Positions 1 to 9,596 of a stretch of DNA of 64,000 bases are shown here, in pieces. Source of the stretch: Auriscalpium vulgare (Eukaryota > Basidiomycota > Agaricomycetes > Russulales > Auriscalpiaceae); the NCBI GenBank assembly GCA_019915015.1, contig JAHBBC010000001.1, positions 992,001 through 1,056,000 on the forward strand, in the 5' to 3' direction. Both the position numbers and the translations under genes were made by a program. Below the pieces are notes generated by a model. The model searched no databases. It was not told the origin of the DNA and saw only the letters and a list, made by a program, of their open reading frames with translations. Within the stretch, counting starts at the first letter, position 1. The number at the start of each line of letters is the position of its first letter.

Positions 1-1045
1 CTGTGACTTCAGCAGAGCATCGACGAGCTCAGGATTGCGGACGGGGACCGGCTCGCGCTCCGAACGGCAGAGCGCCCAGCTTCTTCTTGGCCTGGTCCTT
101 CCCGGCGCTCGCGCCCTCACCTCTTAGCTTCTGCACAAGTTGCTCGTAGCCGTCCACGAGCTGCGCACGGTGCTGGCCGGCGATTTCAGCGACAAATTGT
201 CGACGTCATACCCCTTCTTGTTCCCCAGCTCGTGCGCGCAGTAGCGGATCTCGGGCCCCACCTCGTCAGCGAAGTACGTGGCCAGCGCCTGGTCCCTGCT
301 AGTCTCGGCCTGGTTCGCGTGCTCGCCGAAGAAGGCTCTTCGCGACGCCGAGCTGGATGAGCGCGTCGTCGAACTCGTCGGGGTAGCGCAGGAACCGGCC
401 GTTGAGGATGAAGGTGTATGCTGTGATCTCGAGCAAGCCCTGCGCGGGCAGGCGGACGGCGCTGTAGAGTATCTGGCAGTGGGAGAGGAGCTGTATCGCC
501 CAGTGGACTACGCGGCGGAAGCGTCCGGTCGCGTTGTGTCGGACCGCGCTGGCCTTTTCGTCATTTTCGGGCTGCGAGGCGAGGGCGAGGAGCTCATGGG
601 AGTAGGACCAGGCGCGCTGGGCCTCCAAGAGTGTCAGCTGGAGGCTGCGCGACCGATCAACACGTTCAAATGCCTGCCATCGTGCTGCAAACGCACTGTC
701 TGTCCTGAATCTTGTCCAGCGGGGTCGGAGGCTGCTTCTTGAATTCACGACCTTTCCCATGCGTGAGCTTCAACGTGGAGCGCAATCGATGCGTCCTGTT
801 GGCACAGTGCTTGCTGTAAACGATATCTCCGCCTAAGCAGCATCTTCGAATGTGGCAGAAACTCCGAGCGCACCGATAGCGTTCGAAGTCGTGGTATCTC
901 AGGCCGTACAAGCTGCGCTGTTGCGAGCTGTAATGCTAGAATCCGATCGCTTATTGACGGTCCTGGGTGCGCGGATACATGCCACATACCTCAAAACGAC
1001 GACATTGTCCTGGAAGAGTCGGCCATCTAAGACATTGCGGTGGAA
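1..1045 (-). pseudogene. SRP68: SRP68 remnant, copy 1 (signal recognition particle 68-kDa subunit)
   Basis: Minus-strand translation matches the N-terminal RNA-binding half of SRP68, the SRP subunit that binds 7S RNA with SRP72. Visible blocks are YGLRYHDFERYR (about 890-850), then after a short intron HCANRTHRLRSTLKL, then LEAQRAWSYSHELLAL and GRFLRYPDEFDDALIQLGVAKSLL near 400-320. The reading frame breaks near 330, where one extra base follows the AKSLL block, so the downstream ANQAETS part is out of frame. The gene runs off the left edge. An upstream exon with an LDGRLFQ motif lies near 1045-985. The GTATGT donor, the AG acceptor and a 60-nt second intron are all still visible, so this is a DNA-level duplicate and not a retrocopy. 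Identification is by remembered family motifs; pseudogene status follows from the frameshift. Confidence 0.8.
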
Positions 1046-1120
1046 GTGCTGCGGATATTTATGTGGTGGTGGACGCGAGAAAGCAAGTGAACGCCGGCGA
1101 CGCGTCCCGATCTGGCTGCG

Positions 1121-1389
1121 CACTGCCTCCACAGTCGAGTGGCACACCAAGAAATACTGTGGAAATAACTGTAAAAAGACTGTACGTATTTGACGAGAAA
1201 AATCTTGGAAATACTGTAAAGTATTCATAAAGAAATACTTAACCCCGCGGCTGTGGGCCTTTGTCTGCCTTAGTGTTTCTTATGCAATACTTCAAATACC
1301 TCTCACAGTATCTCTGGTAATATACGTAGAATCCTTTTACCATAATTTCCACGGTATTTCTGATGAAATACCCGGCTGTGCAGGCAGTG
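1121..1389. mobile_element. 269-bp CACTA-like MITE with 3-bp target duplication GCG
   Basis: The ends are inverted: CACTGCCTCCACAGTCG on the left against the complement CACTGCCTGCACAGCCG on the right. Imperfect inversion continues inward for about 60 bp (AGAAATACTGTGGAAAT against AGAAATACCGTGGAAAT). GCG flanks both sides (1118-1120 and 1390-1392). The duplicated block at 16330-16345 lacks the insert, giving an empty site. CACTR ends with a 3-bp target duplication are characteristic of the CACTA/CMC superfamily. There is no coding capacity. Confidence 0.8.
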
Positions 1390-1488
1390 GCGTGCATTCA
1401 TGATTCACCCTGATTCACTCAGCAAGCTCCATTTCCCTTCGCGATCACCGTTGGTCACCGCTAACGAATTTACAGCCGCACCCATACT

Positions 1489-1563
1489 ATGGCCGACGAG
1501 TTGCTCCCACCATCACTCCAGAATGTGATTGACCAGAAGTCGCTCAAGGGGATCTTTTGCGGC
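1489..1563 (+). pseudogene. GET3: Truncated 5' end of GET3 (ArsA-type tail-anchored protein targeting ATPase), copy 1
   Basis: ATG at 1489 opens MADELLPPSLQNVIDQ followed by KSLKGIFCG, the N-terminus expected of fungal Get3, which loads tail-anchored proteins for ER insertion. In intact Get3 this is followed at once by the deviant P-loop GGKGGVGKTT. Here the similarity stops at the codon before the P-loop and switches to the 3' flank of the DEK1 gene. Only about 25 codons remain, so no ATPase can be made. The normally conserved W (KWIF) is G here, whereas copy 2 keeps W. Confidence 0.65.
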
Positions 1564-1739
1564 ACTTGGCGAAACATTGAATATTTGTGCGCAATATATT
1601 CGAAACATCCAGTACGCTCATCCCTCTCGCTATCCCACTTGCCCTCTTATTCGCTTGTTCACTTTCCTATTCTCAAAGATCAGAGACAGAAAGACGAGAT
1701 AAAAATTAGCACGCACTTGTTCCATTCCTACCGCGGTTA

Positions 1740-2856
1740 TCATTCTTGTGGCTCCATGTTACGGGCCCACTTCATGAACTCCAACCAATGTGTTTTGAAA
1801 TCGGGGTCGAAGTCGTGGCCCTGGCCGACTTCCGTAAGGATTGGAAACATGTCGGACTTGAAGCTCGGGACCTGGTCAGCTTCAGGTTCGTTCTTCGTCG
1901 GGTCGGGCTTATACCCCCTGGGGTGTACGTCACCGATGCCAGGGGTATTCTCTCGGTCGAAGTAGAGAAACCTGCACCAGTGACCTACGATGCACAGCCC
2001 CCATACACGTGGCAGTGAGCTGTGCTCGCAAAATGCGAACTGAACTTGCTGGACAACTTGAGGCATCATCTCAATGGCGCGAGACTCTGCCAAAATCTTC
2101 GCGATGCCTTTGTTGAATAGGCTGGCCTTCGTCCAAGGCTGGGGCTTGATTTCGACGATAGACACGAGGGCTCGGTCAGTCTGACCTCGCCGCCTGATGA
2201 TGGCGAAGTCTGTCAAGCGGTGCTTGATGTCGTCCTCGGAGATTTGTCCACCATCGTCCGTCAGAGGCTTTGAACTTGTGGACGAGTTGAGATTGGAACG
2301 CGCATGATCCGCGGTGAATTTTGCAGACATGTCGTCGTCCTCGTAAATGCCACGAGCTTCGGGGTCGGTGCTTTCGGTCGGTTGCTTGCGTGATCCGCCC
2401 TCGTGGTACGAACGAATGCCTATCGGTGGACCCTTGTCGCTTACTATAGTCGCAGGTGAGTTCGTACACGGGTAAAACAAGAGCATCAAGAAATCAGAAC
2501 GCACACACTACGCCCCATAAGTCATCTATGTCCATCCTACTAGTATCATCGTCATCCTCAGGCTCCGAGTCGGGACCGCCGGGTGACCCCGCACCACCGG
2601 AATTACTTTGCAGCGCGTGCTTTCGCGCATACAAAGGTGCTTGAGGAGCGACGTTGAAGGACTCCGTAGCCGTACGGTATAATCCTGTCAAGTATGAGAG
2701 GGCCAAGTTGTGGGCCTCGTACCAAGACTCCTCGCGTTCACTTTGGAGGGCATCTTCAAAGCACGTTGCCACATCGGCAGCAACGCCCACCCTGGTCAAC
2801 CTGACCGTGTCATCCTGGGGCCACATAGCAGGTGCGTCTGGCTCTTCGTATTCCAT
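1740..2856 (-). CDS. DEK1: unknown protein with PD-(D/E)XK-like motif pattern, 351 aa
   Basis: Two exons, complement(2505..2856, 1740..2443). The ATG at 2856 (MEYEEPDAPAMW) is chosen because all four family members start about 10 residues before a WP(Q/V)(D/N)DT motif. Exon 1 carries FEDALQSEREESWYEAHNLALSYLTGLYR. After a GTGCGT...TAG intron, exon 2 carries a low-complexity stretch, LNSSTSSKPL, then TDFAIIRRR, VVEIKPQPW (here SIVEIKPQPW), MMPQVVQQVQFAF, VWGLCIVGHWCRFLYFDR and a C-terminal WLEFMKWARNM. An Asp about 15-20 residues before E-x-K, with a Gln-rich helix after it, is the order seen in PD-(D/E)XK nucleases and their relatives. That is a pattern observation, not a proven fold. It is divergently paired with SDS1. 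The frame is open throughout. Function unknown. Confidence 0.75.
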
Positions 2857-3455
2857 AGGGATACTGTGAAAGGAGGATGGCTGATACTGACTGAGGGGCG
2901 AGGATGCGTGAGCCGAAGGCAAAGAGCCCTATGCGATATAAATACTTCTCTGGGAGACTCGTTTACCGTATTGTTCCCAATTCCGTGCAGGCCGGTGAGG
3001 TATAGTAATAGTAATACCAGCTTGAGGGAATGCGTGGTTATTATCATCTTGCATTGTTGGAAGATCCAGCCAGTCCCGAAGATTTGCCGGAGATGCGGCC
3101 ACAAGCTATGACCTGTCTGCGTCTGTAAAGCGTCATTTCCGTGCTTTAGATTAAGACGTGTATTTCAGGATGATGACTGGAGTGAGGTAGACACGACACA
3201 CCGTCTTCTGTGCAGGGTCGACGGTGTCGGCGGGCGGCAAAGTTGGGCAATTAGCCGGAGGTTACCGCGAATTGCACTATGATGACAGTTCGTCCTAGCC
3301 TTGCAGCTTGATGGCCAAGAGAACGCGGAACAATGGGAAACCAGAACAATGGGAAACCAGCGTACATGTATGTGGCCGGAACGGGCCGTGGGCGCTTAGC
3401 ACGGCTATCATAAGACCTTGGACACGAACCTGTTCATTCGTTCAGTGCCCCCGCC
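2857..3455. promoter_or_regulatory. Putative bidirectional promoter between DEK1 and SDS1
   Basis: This 599-bp gap separates two divergent start codons. The equivalent gaps at the other loci are 616, 624 and 467 bp. A TATTTATA-like box on the minus strand near 2936-2945 could serve DEK1. No clear TATA box serves SDS1; the sequence before its ATG is CCCCCGCC. A shared promoter is inferred from geometry only. Confidence 0.4.
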
Positions 3456-4192
3456 ATGAGCGACTCAGACTCTTCAACCTCCACCGTCGTTCCCACTCGC
3501 GAGCGCGGCGAGTTCCTCCCGCGGGAAGGCAAAAAGCTTGTGTACACGATTGAGGTGAGTAGCTGTGACTGCATGGGCCACTTGCCCGATGTACTGACAA
3601 TCTCTCCTTGTCAGGATCGAGCGTTCTTCTTCGAGCACCAACAGCCATTGCGCCAGCTTCCTCACTACCTATATCCGCTGCCCAACTGCCCTTACCTCCC
3701 TCCTGTCCTCCATCTCGGCTGGCTATTCGACAACGATGCCATCATGCAGTACACGTTGCAGCACCTCCCGCATCTCGTCGTCCATACCTCGACTTCGGCT
3801 AGCATGTCGATGACACCAAACACTGACATGACACTCCTTAGTCCCGGCTGGACTTCGGGAGTCATGCAGCATCTCGGTTTGCCTCGGTTCTCGAAGAGCA
3901 CGGCCGGCGTCGTGATAATCTCAGACATCCGGAATGGCAAGGGATTCCAGTTGGGATTTTCCCTTGGTACGAACCACAAAGGCGTCATCGCCGAGGAACA
4001 CCGCTCCAAACTGCGCGACTTCTTTGCCCAGGGCCAGCCAGAGAAGTGGTTTTTGGACATCTGTGACTGGCAGTGGGTCCGCCGCGGAAGAGCTCGTCGA
4101 ACAGGTTTGCAGTACCATGTTTCTTGCATTGCGCCGTTCACTAATACGCGTCTTCAGTTCTCAAACCGCGCATCGAAGAATCACGGGCGTGA
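3456..4192 (+). CDS. SDS1: unknown SDSDSS-family protein, 207 aa
   Basis: Three exons, join(3456..3554,3615..4104,4158..4192), all frames open. Exon 1 encodes MSDSDSSTSTVVPTRERGEF and LVYTIE. The first intron is GTGAGT...TTGTCAG. Exon 2 holds the conserved core DRAFFFEHQQPL, PPVLHLGWLFDNDAIMQYT, HLGLPRFSK, GFSLGTNHKGVIAEEH and WFLDICDWQWVRR. A second phase-1 intron precedes a short tail TVLKPRIEESRA. Intron positions and phases match the other SDS copies at 32.8-34.6 and 48.4-52.3 kb, proving common descent. No signal peptide, membrane segment or familiar catalytic motif is seen. I do not recognise the family. It lies head to head with DEK1 and upstream of the formate dehydrogenase remnant. 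Confidence 0.75.
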
Positions 4193-4544
4193 ACGACGCG
4201 CTCGTGACTCGACCGAACCCCAATACGCATCATTCGCTTTGTGTATTCTTATCGATTTGCATTATCCCCCCCGCCCTGTCGCTATGTTCTAGAAGTGTAT
4301 CAAATAATTCTCATGAATGCCACTATACAGTCTGTGGTATATCCTGGGTTCAAGGCAGGTCATCGTTGCTGGGTCTTGACGGTGCATCATGGCACAGTTC
4401 ATCCTCCTCAAGCATCTGTCGAGTTCTGGGGGCCTAGGTTCTCACTCGAAGAGCACTGACGTACTGTCATTCAGATCCACCATGGCGCTTGTGTTATGTG
4501 GTGGCAGTTCGAGAGAATGTTGCTTGTGGCTCACCTGGCTGTAG

Positions 4545-5408
4545 ATGATCGAGCGCGGTGATTGGCAAGTATCTCAGATCGCCCGCAATGCGTTTGACCT
4601 CGAGAATAAGGTTGTTGGCACCATTGGCGCTGGCCGCATCGGGTACCGTGTCCTTCAACGCCTCGTGCCATTTGACTGCAAGGAGCTGTTGTACTACGAT
4701 TACGCTGCTGCCCTCCCGGCCCGTCAGTCTCCCCATTCTCACATGCAATTCTGTATCAGCTGATGCTTCTTCAGAGGCTGCCAAGGCCATCAACGCTCGT
4801 CGCGTGGAGGATCTGAAGGTTTGTCTCGCGCATATCGTCTCCGTAATTGGTCTCAAATATCATCATTTAGGATCTCGTGTCTCAATGCGATGTCGTCACG
4901 GTCAACTGCCCACTTCACGAAGGCACGCGCGGCCTCGTAAACGCGGAGCTTCTGAAGCACTTCAAGAAGGTATGCAAACCTCCGCCTTGTATTCTCTCCA
5001 CAGCTAACGACGATTTCGCAGGGCGCATGGCTTGTGAACACCGCGCGCGGTGCCATCTGCGACAAGGACGCCGGCGCTGAGGCGCTGAAGAGCGGGCAGC
5101 TGAGTGGGTACGCGGGTGACGTGTGGAACGTGCAGCCCGCGCCGCGCGACCATGTCTGGCGCACGATGAAGAACCCCCTCGGCGGTGGCAACGGTATGGT
5201 CCCGCACTACTCCGGCACGACGCTCGACGCGCAAGCGCGCTATGCGAATGGCGCGAAGAGTATCCTGGAGAACTACCTCAGCGGCAAGCCGCAGGAGCCT
5301 GGGAACGTCATCATCGGCGTGAGTGGGTACGAAACGAAAGCTTGTGAGTTCCCTCCTTCGGTTTGGCGATCGCGGCGCTGATACTGCAACGCAGACGGTC
5401 AGCGCTGA
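4545..5408 (+). pseudogene. FDH: 5'-truncated NAD-dependent formate dehydrogenase, copy 1
   Basis: Five exons (4545..4722, 4775..4818, 4871..4969, 5022..5343, 5395..5408) join in one open frame of 218 residues. They match the C-terminal two thirds of NAD-dependent formate dehydrogenase, which oxidises formate to CO2. Visible features are [20 protein letters not shown], the Rossmann [43 protein letters not shown] with the catalytic-site Arg, PHYSGTTLDAQARYANG with the catalytic His, and a terminal YGQR. The N-terminal roughly 150 residues of the substrate domain are absent. The sequence before 4545 is an intron acceptor followed upstream by unrelated DNA, so this cannot encode an active enzyme unless an unseen upstream exon exists. 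The reading frame itself is undamaged, which suggests recent truncation. Confidence 0.8.
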
Positions 5409-5787
5409 GGAATGTTGCTCGGGTAGTTTATCGATGCTCACTGTGATTGTATAAGTATGATATGGCATTCTGCTTGCGAAAGTCGCGTGCTGATGAAAAG
5501 AATTGTTGGAGCGCCGTCACTCATGCCACTAAGTCGCACCGTTCTTCTCATGATTTAGACAACCGAACCTCGAAGCGGTGGTGGGAAGGAGCTGGGTTTC
5601 CGATTGAATTCTGAGATGTTCGTCCGGGGATAGTAGATAAGCGCCTGACTCACCTCTGCAACTGCAAGGCCTTCTCTTCGCGCGCGCGTTCGCGGGGGGT
5701 TTGAGAGTCCGAACCTACGTTATATGAGGGAAATAGCAGGCGCAGTCATTTTTATCCCCGCTGAGGTCTCCTCGACGATGCCAGACC

Positions 5788-7447
5788 ATGTCTGCAACAC
5801 CGGGCATTGTGTCGACCGTGCTAAACCTCCCTCGCCCTTCCAGCTCTTCCTGGAGGAGCGGGCGCGCTCTCACATCCAAGGCAGACCCGTCAAAGGCGAC
5901 CGTAGATGCACAAGCGGAAGATATCGTCGATGGCGCGAGCGACTCAGAGGACCTCAAGCTCCCGCGAATGCGGTCGCTGGTCATTATGCTCTTGACGAAC
6001 GTTTTGCTGCAGGTACCTGCGCTATGAGATGGAGCTGTAACTTTTGTTTCCTGACAATCTGTACAGACTACCTTCTTCATTATCGTGTCTTCCGGCAGCA
6101 AATACGCTGAATTTCTTGGCGAGAGCGCGACGTTCTCCGGTCTCTTTATTGGTGTGCCCACCATCTTCTCTGGGCTCACCCGCCTACCTCTCGTCAAGTG
6201 GGATCGAGGTAATGTCTGCCATAGTGACTGTCGCCGGCCTCACGTAATGCACGCATTATGCAGGGACATACAAGGTTCCATTGCAAGTTGCCTGTGCGGC
6301 AGCCATCCTCGGCAACATCCTCCACGGGCTTGCCTACCGTGCGGCGGCCGGTCCTGGTCCGTGCCAAGTTCCTCTACCTCATTCTCATCGCCCGAATCGT
6401 CATGGGTGTAGCCTTCTCGAACCTCCTCTACACGAATCGCTATTGCACAGACGGGCGCCTCGTTGGCGTGCGCAGGCGGACCACGCTGGCAGGCTGGCTC
6501 GTCGTGGGCCAGAGCACCGGCTTCACAGTCGGGCCATTCGTCGGTGGTGTGTTGTATAGGATCGGCTTCGGCAACACCATTTTCAACGGTTACACGAGCC
6601 CCGGGTGGATCATGTCAGGGGTCTGGGTCGCCTTTGGCATTGCCGCGACGCTGTGTGGCTCGACGACGTGCCACCCGCTCCTGCTCGCGTCTCCGGTTCA
6701 AATAACATTACCCTCCAGGATACCACAGCACTCGCTTCTCCCAGACGGCCTGCTGAGCGCCGCTCTGAGGAAGGCATCATGGACGTGTCGCGGTCATCAC
6801 CACCCCCGTCCTTACACGAGCCCGCACCCGTCTTCGAGCAAGACGGTGACCTCTCCCAGATCTCCTACCGCCAATGGGCCGTCATCGCGACGATGTGTTG
6901 GTTCGCCATGACGTGCTTCTTCGTGCTCGGCACGTGGGAGGCGAACACCCCGATCTTCACCGCCCACGCGTTCGGCTGGACGCCCTTCGCGGCAGGCAAT
7001 CTCATCGCGCTCGGCGGCGTGTGCACGTTCCCGTTCATGTTAGCGAACGTGTTCTTCGCGCAGCGCGTACAGGACCGCCACATCCTCGCCGTGGGCTCCG
7101 CGCTCGGCCTCGCGGGCCTTCTCTCGATGCTGGGCATCGTCGCCATGGACCGCGTGCACCCACATAGCATCTTCGCGTGCTGGTTCCTCGTCGCCCTCGG
7201 CTTCAACCTCGCGAGCACCGTCACGCTCAGCCTGCTATCAAAGCAGATGCCGCATCATTACAATGGGAAGATGAGCATGGCGATCCAGTACAGCAACTTC
7301 ACGGGACGCGTCTTAGGCGCAGTGTGGGGAGGTGCGGGGCTGCAGGTGGGTATGACACGCTACGCGGGACTGCAAATCGGGCTGCTGGGGGTTGGTGGGC
7401 TGATGTTCTTGACCATGTGGAGGGAGCTGAAGGCGAACAAGTATTGA
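5788..7447 (+). pseudogene. Major facilitator superfamily transporter, frameshifted
   Basis: Translation gives an MFS protein with multiple hydrophobic helices: exon 1 (5788-6012) ends LVIMLLTNVLLQ, exon 2 (6067-6208) has GSKYAEFLGESATFSGLFIG, and exon 3 starts at 6264 with YKVPLQVACAAAILGNILHG. The second half runs from RQWAVIATMCWF to LMFLTMWRELKANKY and contains the helices around 6880-7440. An R-rich loop VGVRRRTTLAGW precedes GQSTGFTVGPFVGG, typical of the A/B-motif region of the family. Two frame changes are needed: near 6345 (after LAYRAA, before RAKFLYLI) and near 6655, where a duplicated TG seems to interrupt ATLWLDDVPPAP. If the assembly is correct this is a pseudogene; two base-call errors would also explain it. 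The substrate cannot be judged. Confidence 0.65.
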
Positions 7448-7525
7448 GGAGGACGGCTTAGATTGGAACAGAACGAATGAGCATAACACGATTATTTTGC
7501 AACGACATACCCATACCAACCTATC

Positions 7526-9394
7526 TTAACAGGCACTCAAGCCACCCTTCGACGGCGCACTGGGTTCCGGCGTCGGCGCACGGATCTCCTCCTCCAACTT
7601 CGGCCGCGCCGACGACCGCTTATCCGCCGCCGGCGCGATAGGCACAGCCCTTGGCTGCGTGACCTGCGGCTGCGGCTTCTTGCCGGCGCGTTCCTGCAGG
7701 CGGTCCATGTCGAGCTGCACGTAATTTCAGCGCAATGTCGAAGAACACTGGCTTCTTGTACGCCTTGTTGTCCGCGCTTGACGAGCCGGCGCTGTACGCG
7801 AACCACTCCGTCTTGAAGCGCAGCGCGTCGGCTGTGAGGTCGCTGTCGAGGTTATCGACGTCGGCGAGCGCGAGGAGGTAGAAGCCGGGGTCGCCGGTGG
7901 CGATGAGGTCTGTGTCGATGGTGGAGAGGACGGAGCGAGTTTCGCGTAAGTGAATCTGGCCGCGCTGGAGGGGGATGAGGGCTTCGCCGAATTTCTTGAT
8001 AGGAACGTAGGCGCGCGCAAGATACATGCACCTGTAGTCCGAAACGTTCAGCGGAAGACAGAACTGAATCCACGCCACGGACCTTCTGACGCTAGTGAAA
8101 GATATTTGAGCATCGACAGCCGTTGCCAGATCGGGACTCTATTTTGTTCAAGCTCTGCAAGACAGTGTCGAGCAACTTGACCAGCGCAGGGAACAAACGG
8201 ACGTCGACCTGCTCCTTCTGCGGCTTGGAGGGCTCTGCCGCGCCAGACTTGCCCTTGGCGGAGTGCCGTTTGTTCTGTGCGTGCTGCGAGGAGAGCAGCG
8301 TTGAGATGAGGAGCAAGTCTCTTTGAATGCGGCGGGCCAGAAGGTGGTAGACGATAAAGATGTGAACGAAGGCACTGTCGCGCGCGCCGGCGAAGAGACT
8401 AGACGCAGCGCCGCTCAACTACATATACGGCGATTGGGTCTCTCGAGTCAAGGAACGTACCTGCTGCGCCTCTACAAGCTTGCGTGCAACTTCCTCAGCA
8501 TCGCTGAGGGCAAGAGATGTTGTCATATGCCGCGACGCCCCTCTTCGACTTGCTCCCCTTCACTGCCTTGCCTTTTCTCTTCTGTTCTCCCGTCTTCGGC
8601 TGAGACGCCTCCGCGCTCTCATGTTTCAATTTCGCCTCGCCTTCCTGTGACTCCAGCAGAACATCGACGAGCTCAGGATTGCGGACGGGAACCGGCTCGC
8701 CCTCCCAACAGCAGAGTGCCCAGCTTTTTCTTGGCCTGGTCCTTCCCGGCGCTCGCGCCCTCGCCTCTCAGCTTCTGCACAAGTTGCTCGTAGCCGTCCA
8801 CGAGCTGCGCGCGGTGCTGGCCGGCGACCTCGGCGACATTATTGTCGACGTCATACGCCTTCGTGTTCCCCAGCTCGTGCGCGCAGTAGCGGATCTCGGG
8901 GCCCACCTCGTCGGCGAAGTACGTGGCCCGCGCCTGTTTCCTGCTCGTCTCGGCCTGGTTCGCGAGCTCGTCGAGAAGGCTCTTCGCGACGCCGAGCTGG
9001 ATCAGCGCGTCGTCGAACTCGTCGGGGTAGCGCAGGAACCGGCCGTTGAGGATGAGGGTTTATGCCGTGATCTCGAGCAAGCCCTGCGCGGGCCGGCGGC
9101 CGGCGCTGTAGAGTGTCCAGTGGCACTGGGAGAGGAGCCGTGTCGCCCAGTAGACTACGCGGCGGAAGCGTCCGGTCGCGTTGTGTCGGAGCGCGCTGGC
9201 CTTTTCGTCATTTTCGGGCTGCGAGGCGAGGGCGAGGAGCTCTTGGGAGTAGGACCAGGCGCGCTCGGCCTCCAGGAGCGTCAGCTGGAAGCTAGAAACT
9301 CCGAGCGCGCCGATAGTGTTCGAAGTCGTGGTATCTCAGGCCGTACAAGCTGCGCTGCTCATTTGCGAGCTGTAATGCTAAAATCCGATCGCTT
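7526..9394 (-). pseudogene. SRP68: SRP68 remnant, copy 2 (nearly full length, several lesions)
   Basis: On the minus strand SRP68 can be followed from SDRILALQLANEQ (9394) to the C-terminal LNYVQLDMDRLQERAG and SKGGLSAC before the stop at 7526. Middle blocks include GPEIRYCAHELGNTKAYDVD, HLLARRIQRDLLLISTLL, VDVRLFPALVKLLDTVLQSL and RETRSVLSTIDTDL. Lesions: a TAC to TAA nonsense change near 9060 in LLEITAYTLILNG; loss of the segment corresponding to 648-862 of copy 1 at about 9293; and an extra A near 7727 that shifts DIALNYVQ. The upstream exon is displaced to 16179-16290 by two PIF/Harbinger insertions. With copy 1 also broken, a working SRP68 must exist elsewhere in the genome. Confidence 0.85.
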
Positions 9395-9596
9395 ATTAGG
9401 GGAGCTCAGAGTAGACCGTTTTCGTTTCCGTTTCGTTTTCAAACGCCTTTCGTTTTCGATTCGGCCCGCGGCATAAGTGACCCGATGTGTGACAATCGTG
9501 TGACTTTAGGTGACGCTCGCGTTGTGCGGCGTCTTCGTGTCTCACACACTCATTCCCTCGCGATACCTCCTTAATCTACACTCTCCTACTCTCTTA

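Larger units (their letters stand above)
1..5540. repeat. Segmental duplication, copy 1
   Basis: Position 1 onward aligns with 8646 onward, and the similarity continues (interrupted there by two transposons) to about 20513. Contents in order are SRP68 remnant, truncated GET3, DEK1, SDS1 and 5'-truncated formate dehydrogenase. The downstream limit is near the shared AAGTCGCAC at about 5535. Confidence 0.85.

Noticed and set aside
278..742. Long plus-strand ORF (and its relative at 8679-9476)
   Set aside because: Antisense shadow of SRP68; the minus strand carries the recognisable protein.
4320..4440. Upstream exon for formate dehydrogenase (NATIQSVVYPGFKAGHR)
   Set aside because: Does not match the known N-terminal region of the enzyme and has no compatible splice donor leading to 4545.
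1571..5540. DEK/SDS unit as a transposon in its own right
   Set aside because: No terminal inverted repeats, LTRs or target duplications were found at the unit borders; segmental duplication explains the data.
9395..9398. TTA as the Harbinger target triplet
   Set aside because: With the known empty site CGCTTATTGACGG, ATT plus fully symmetric ends fits both junctions; TTA does not match the right flank. TATT with asymmetric ends remains a formal alternative.
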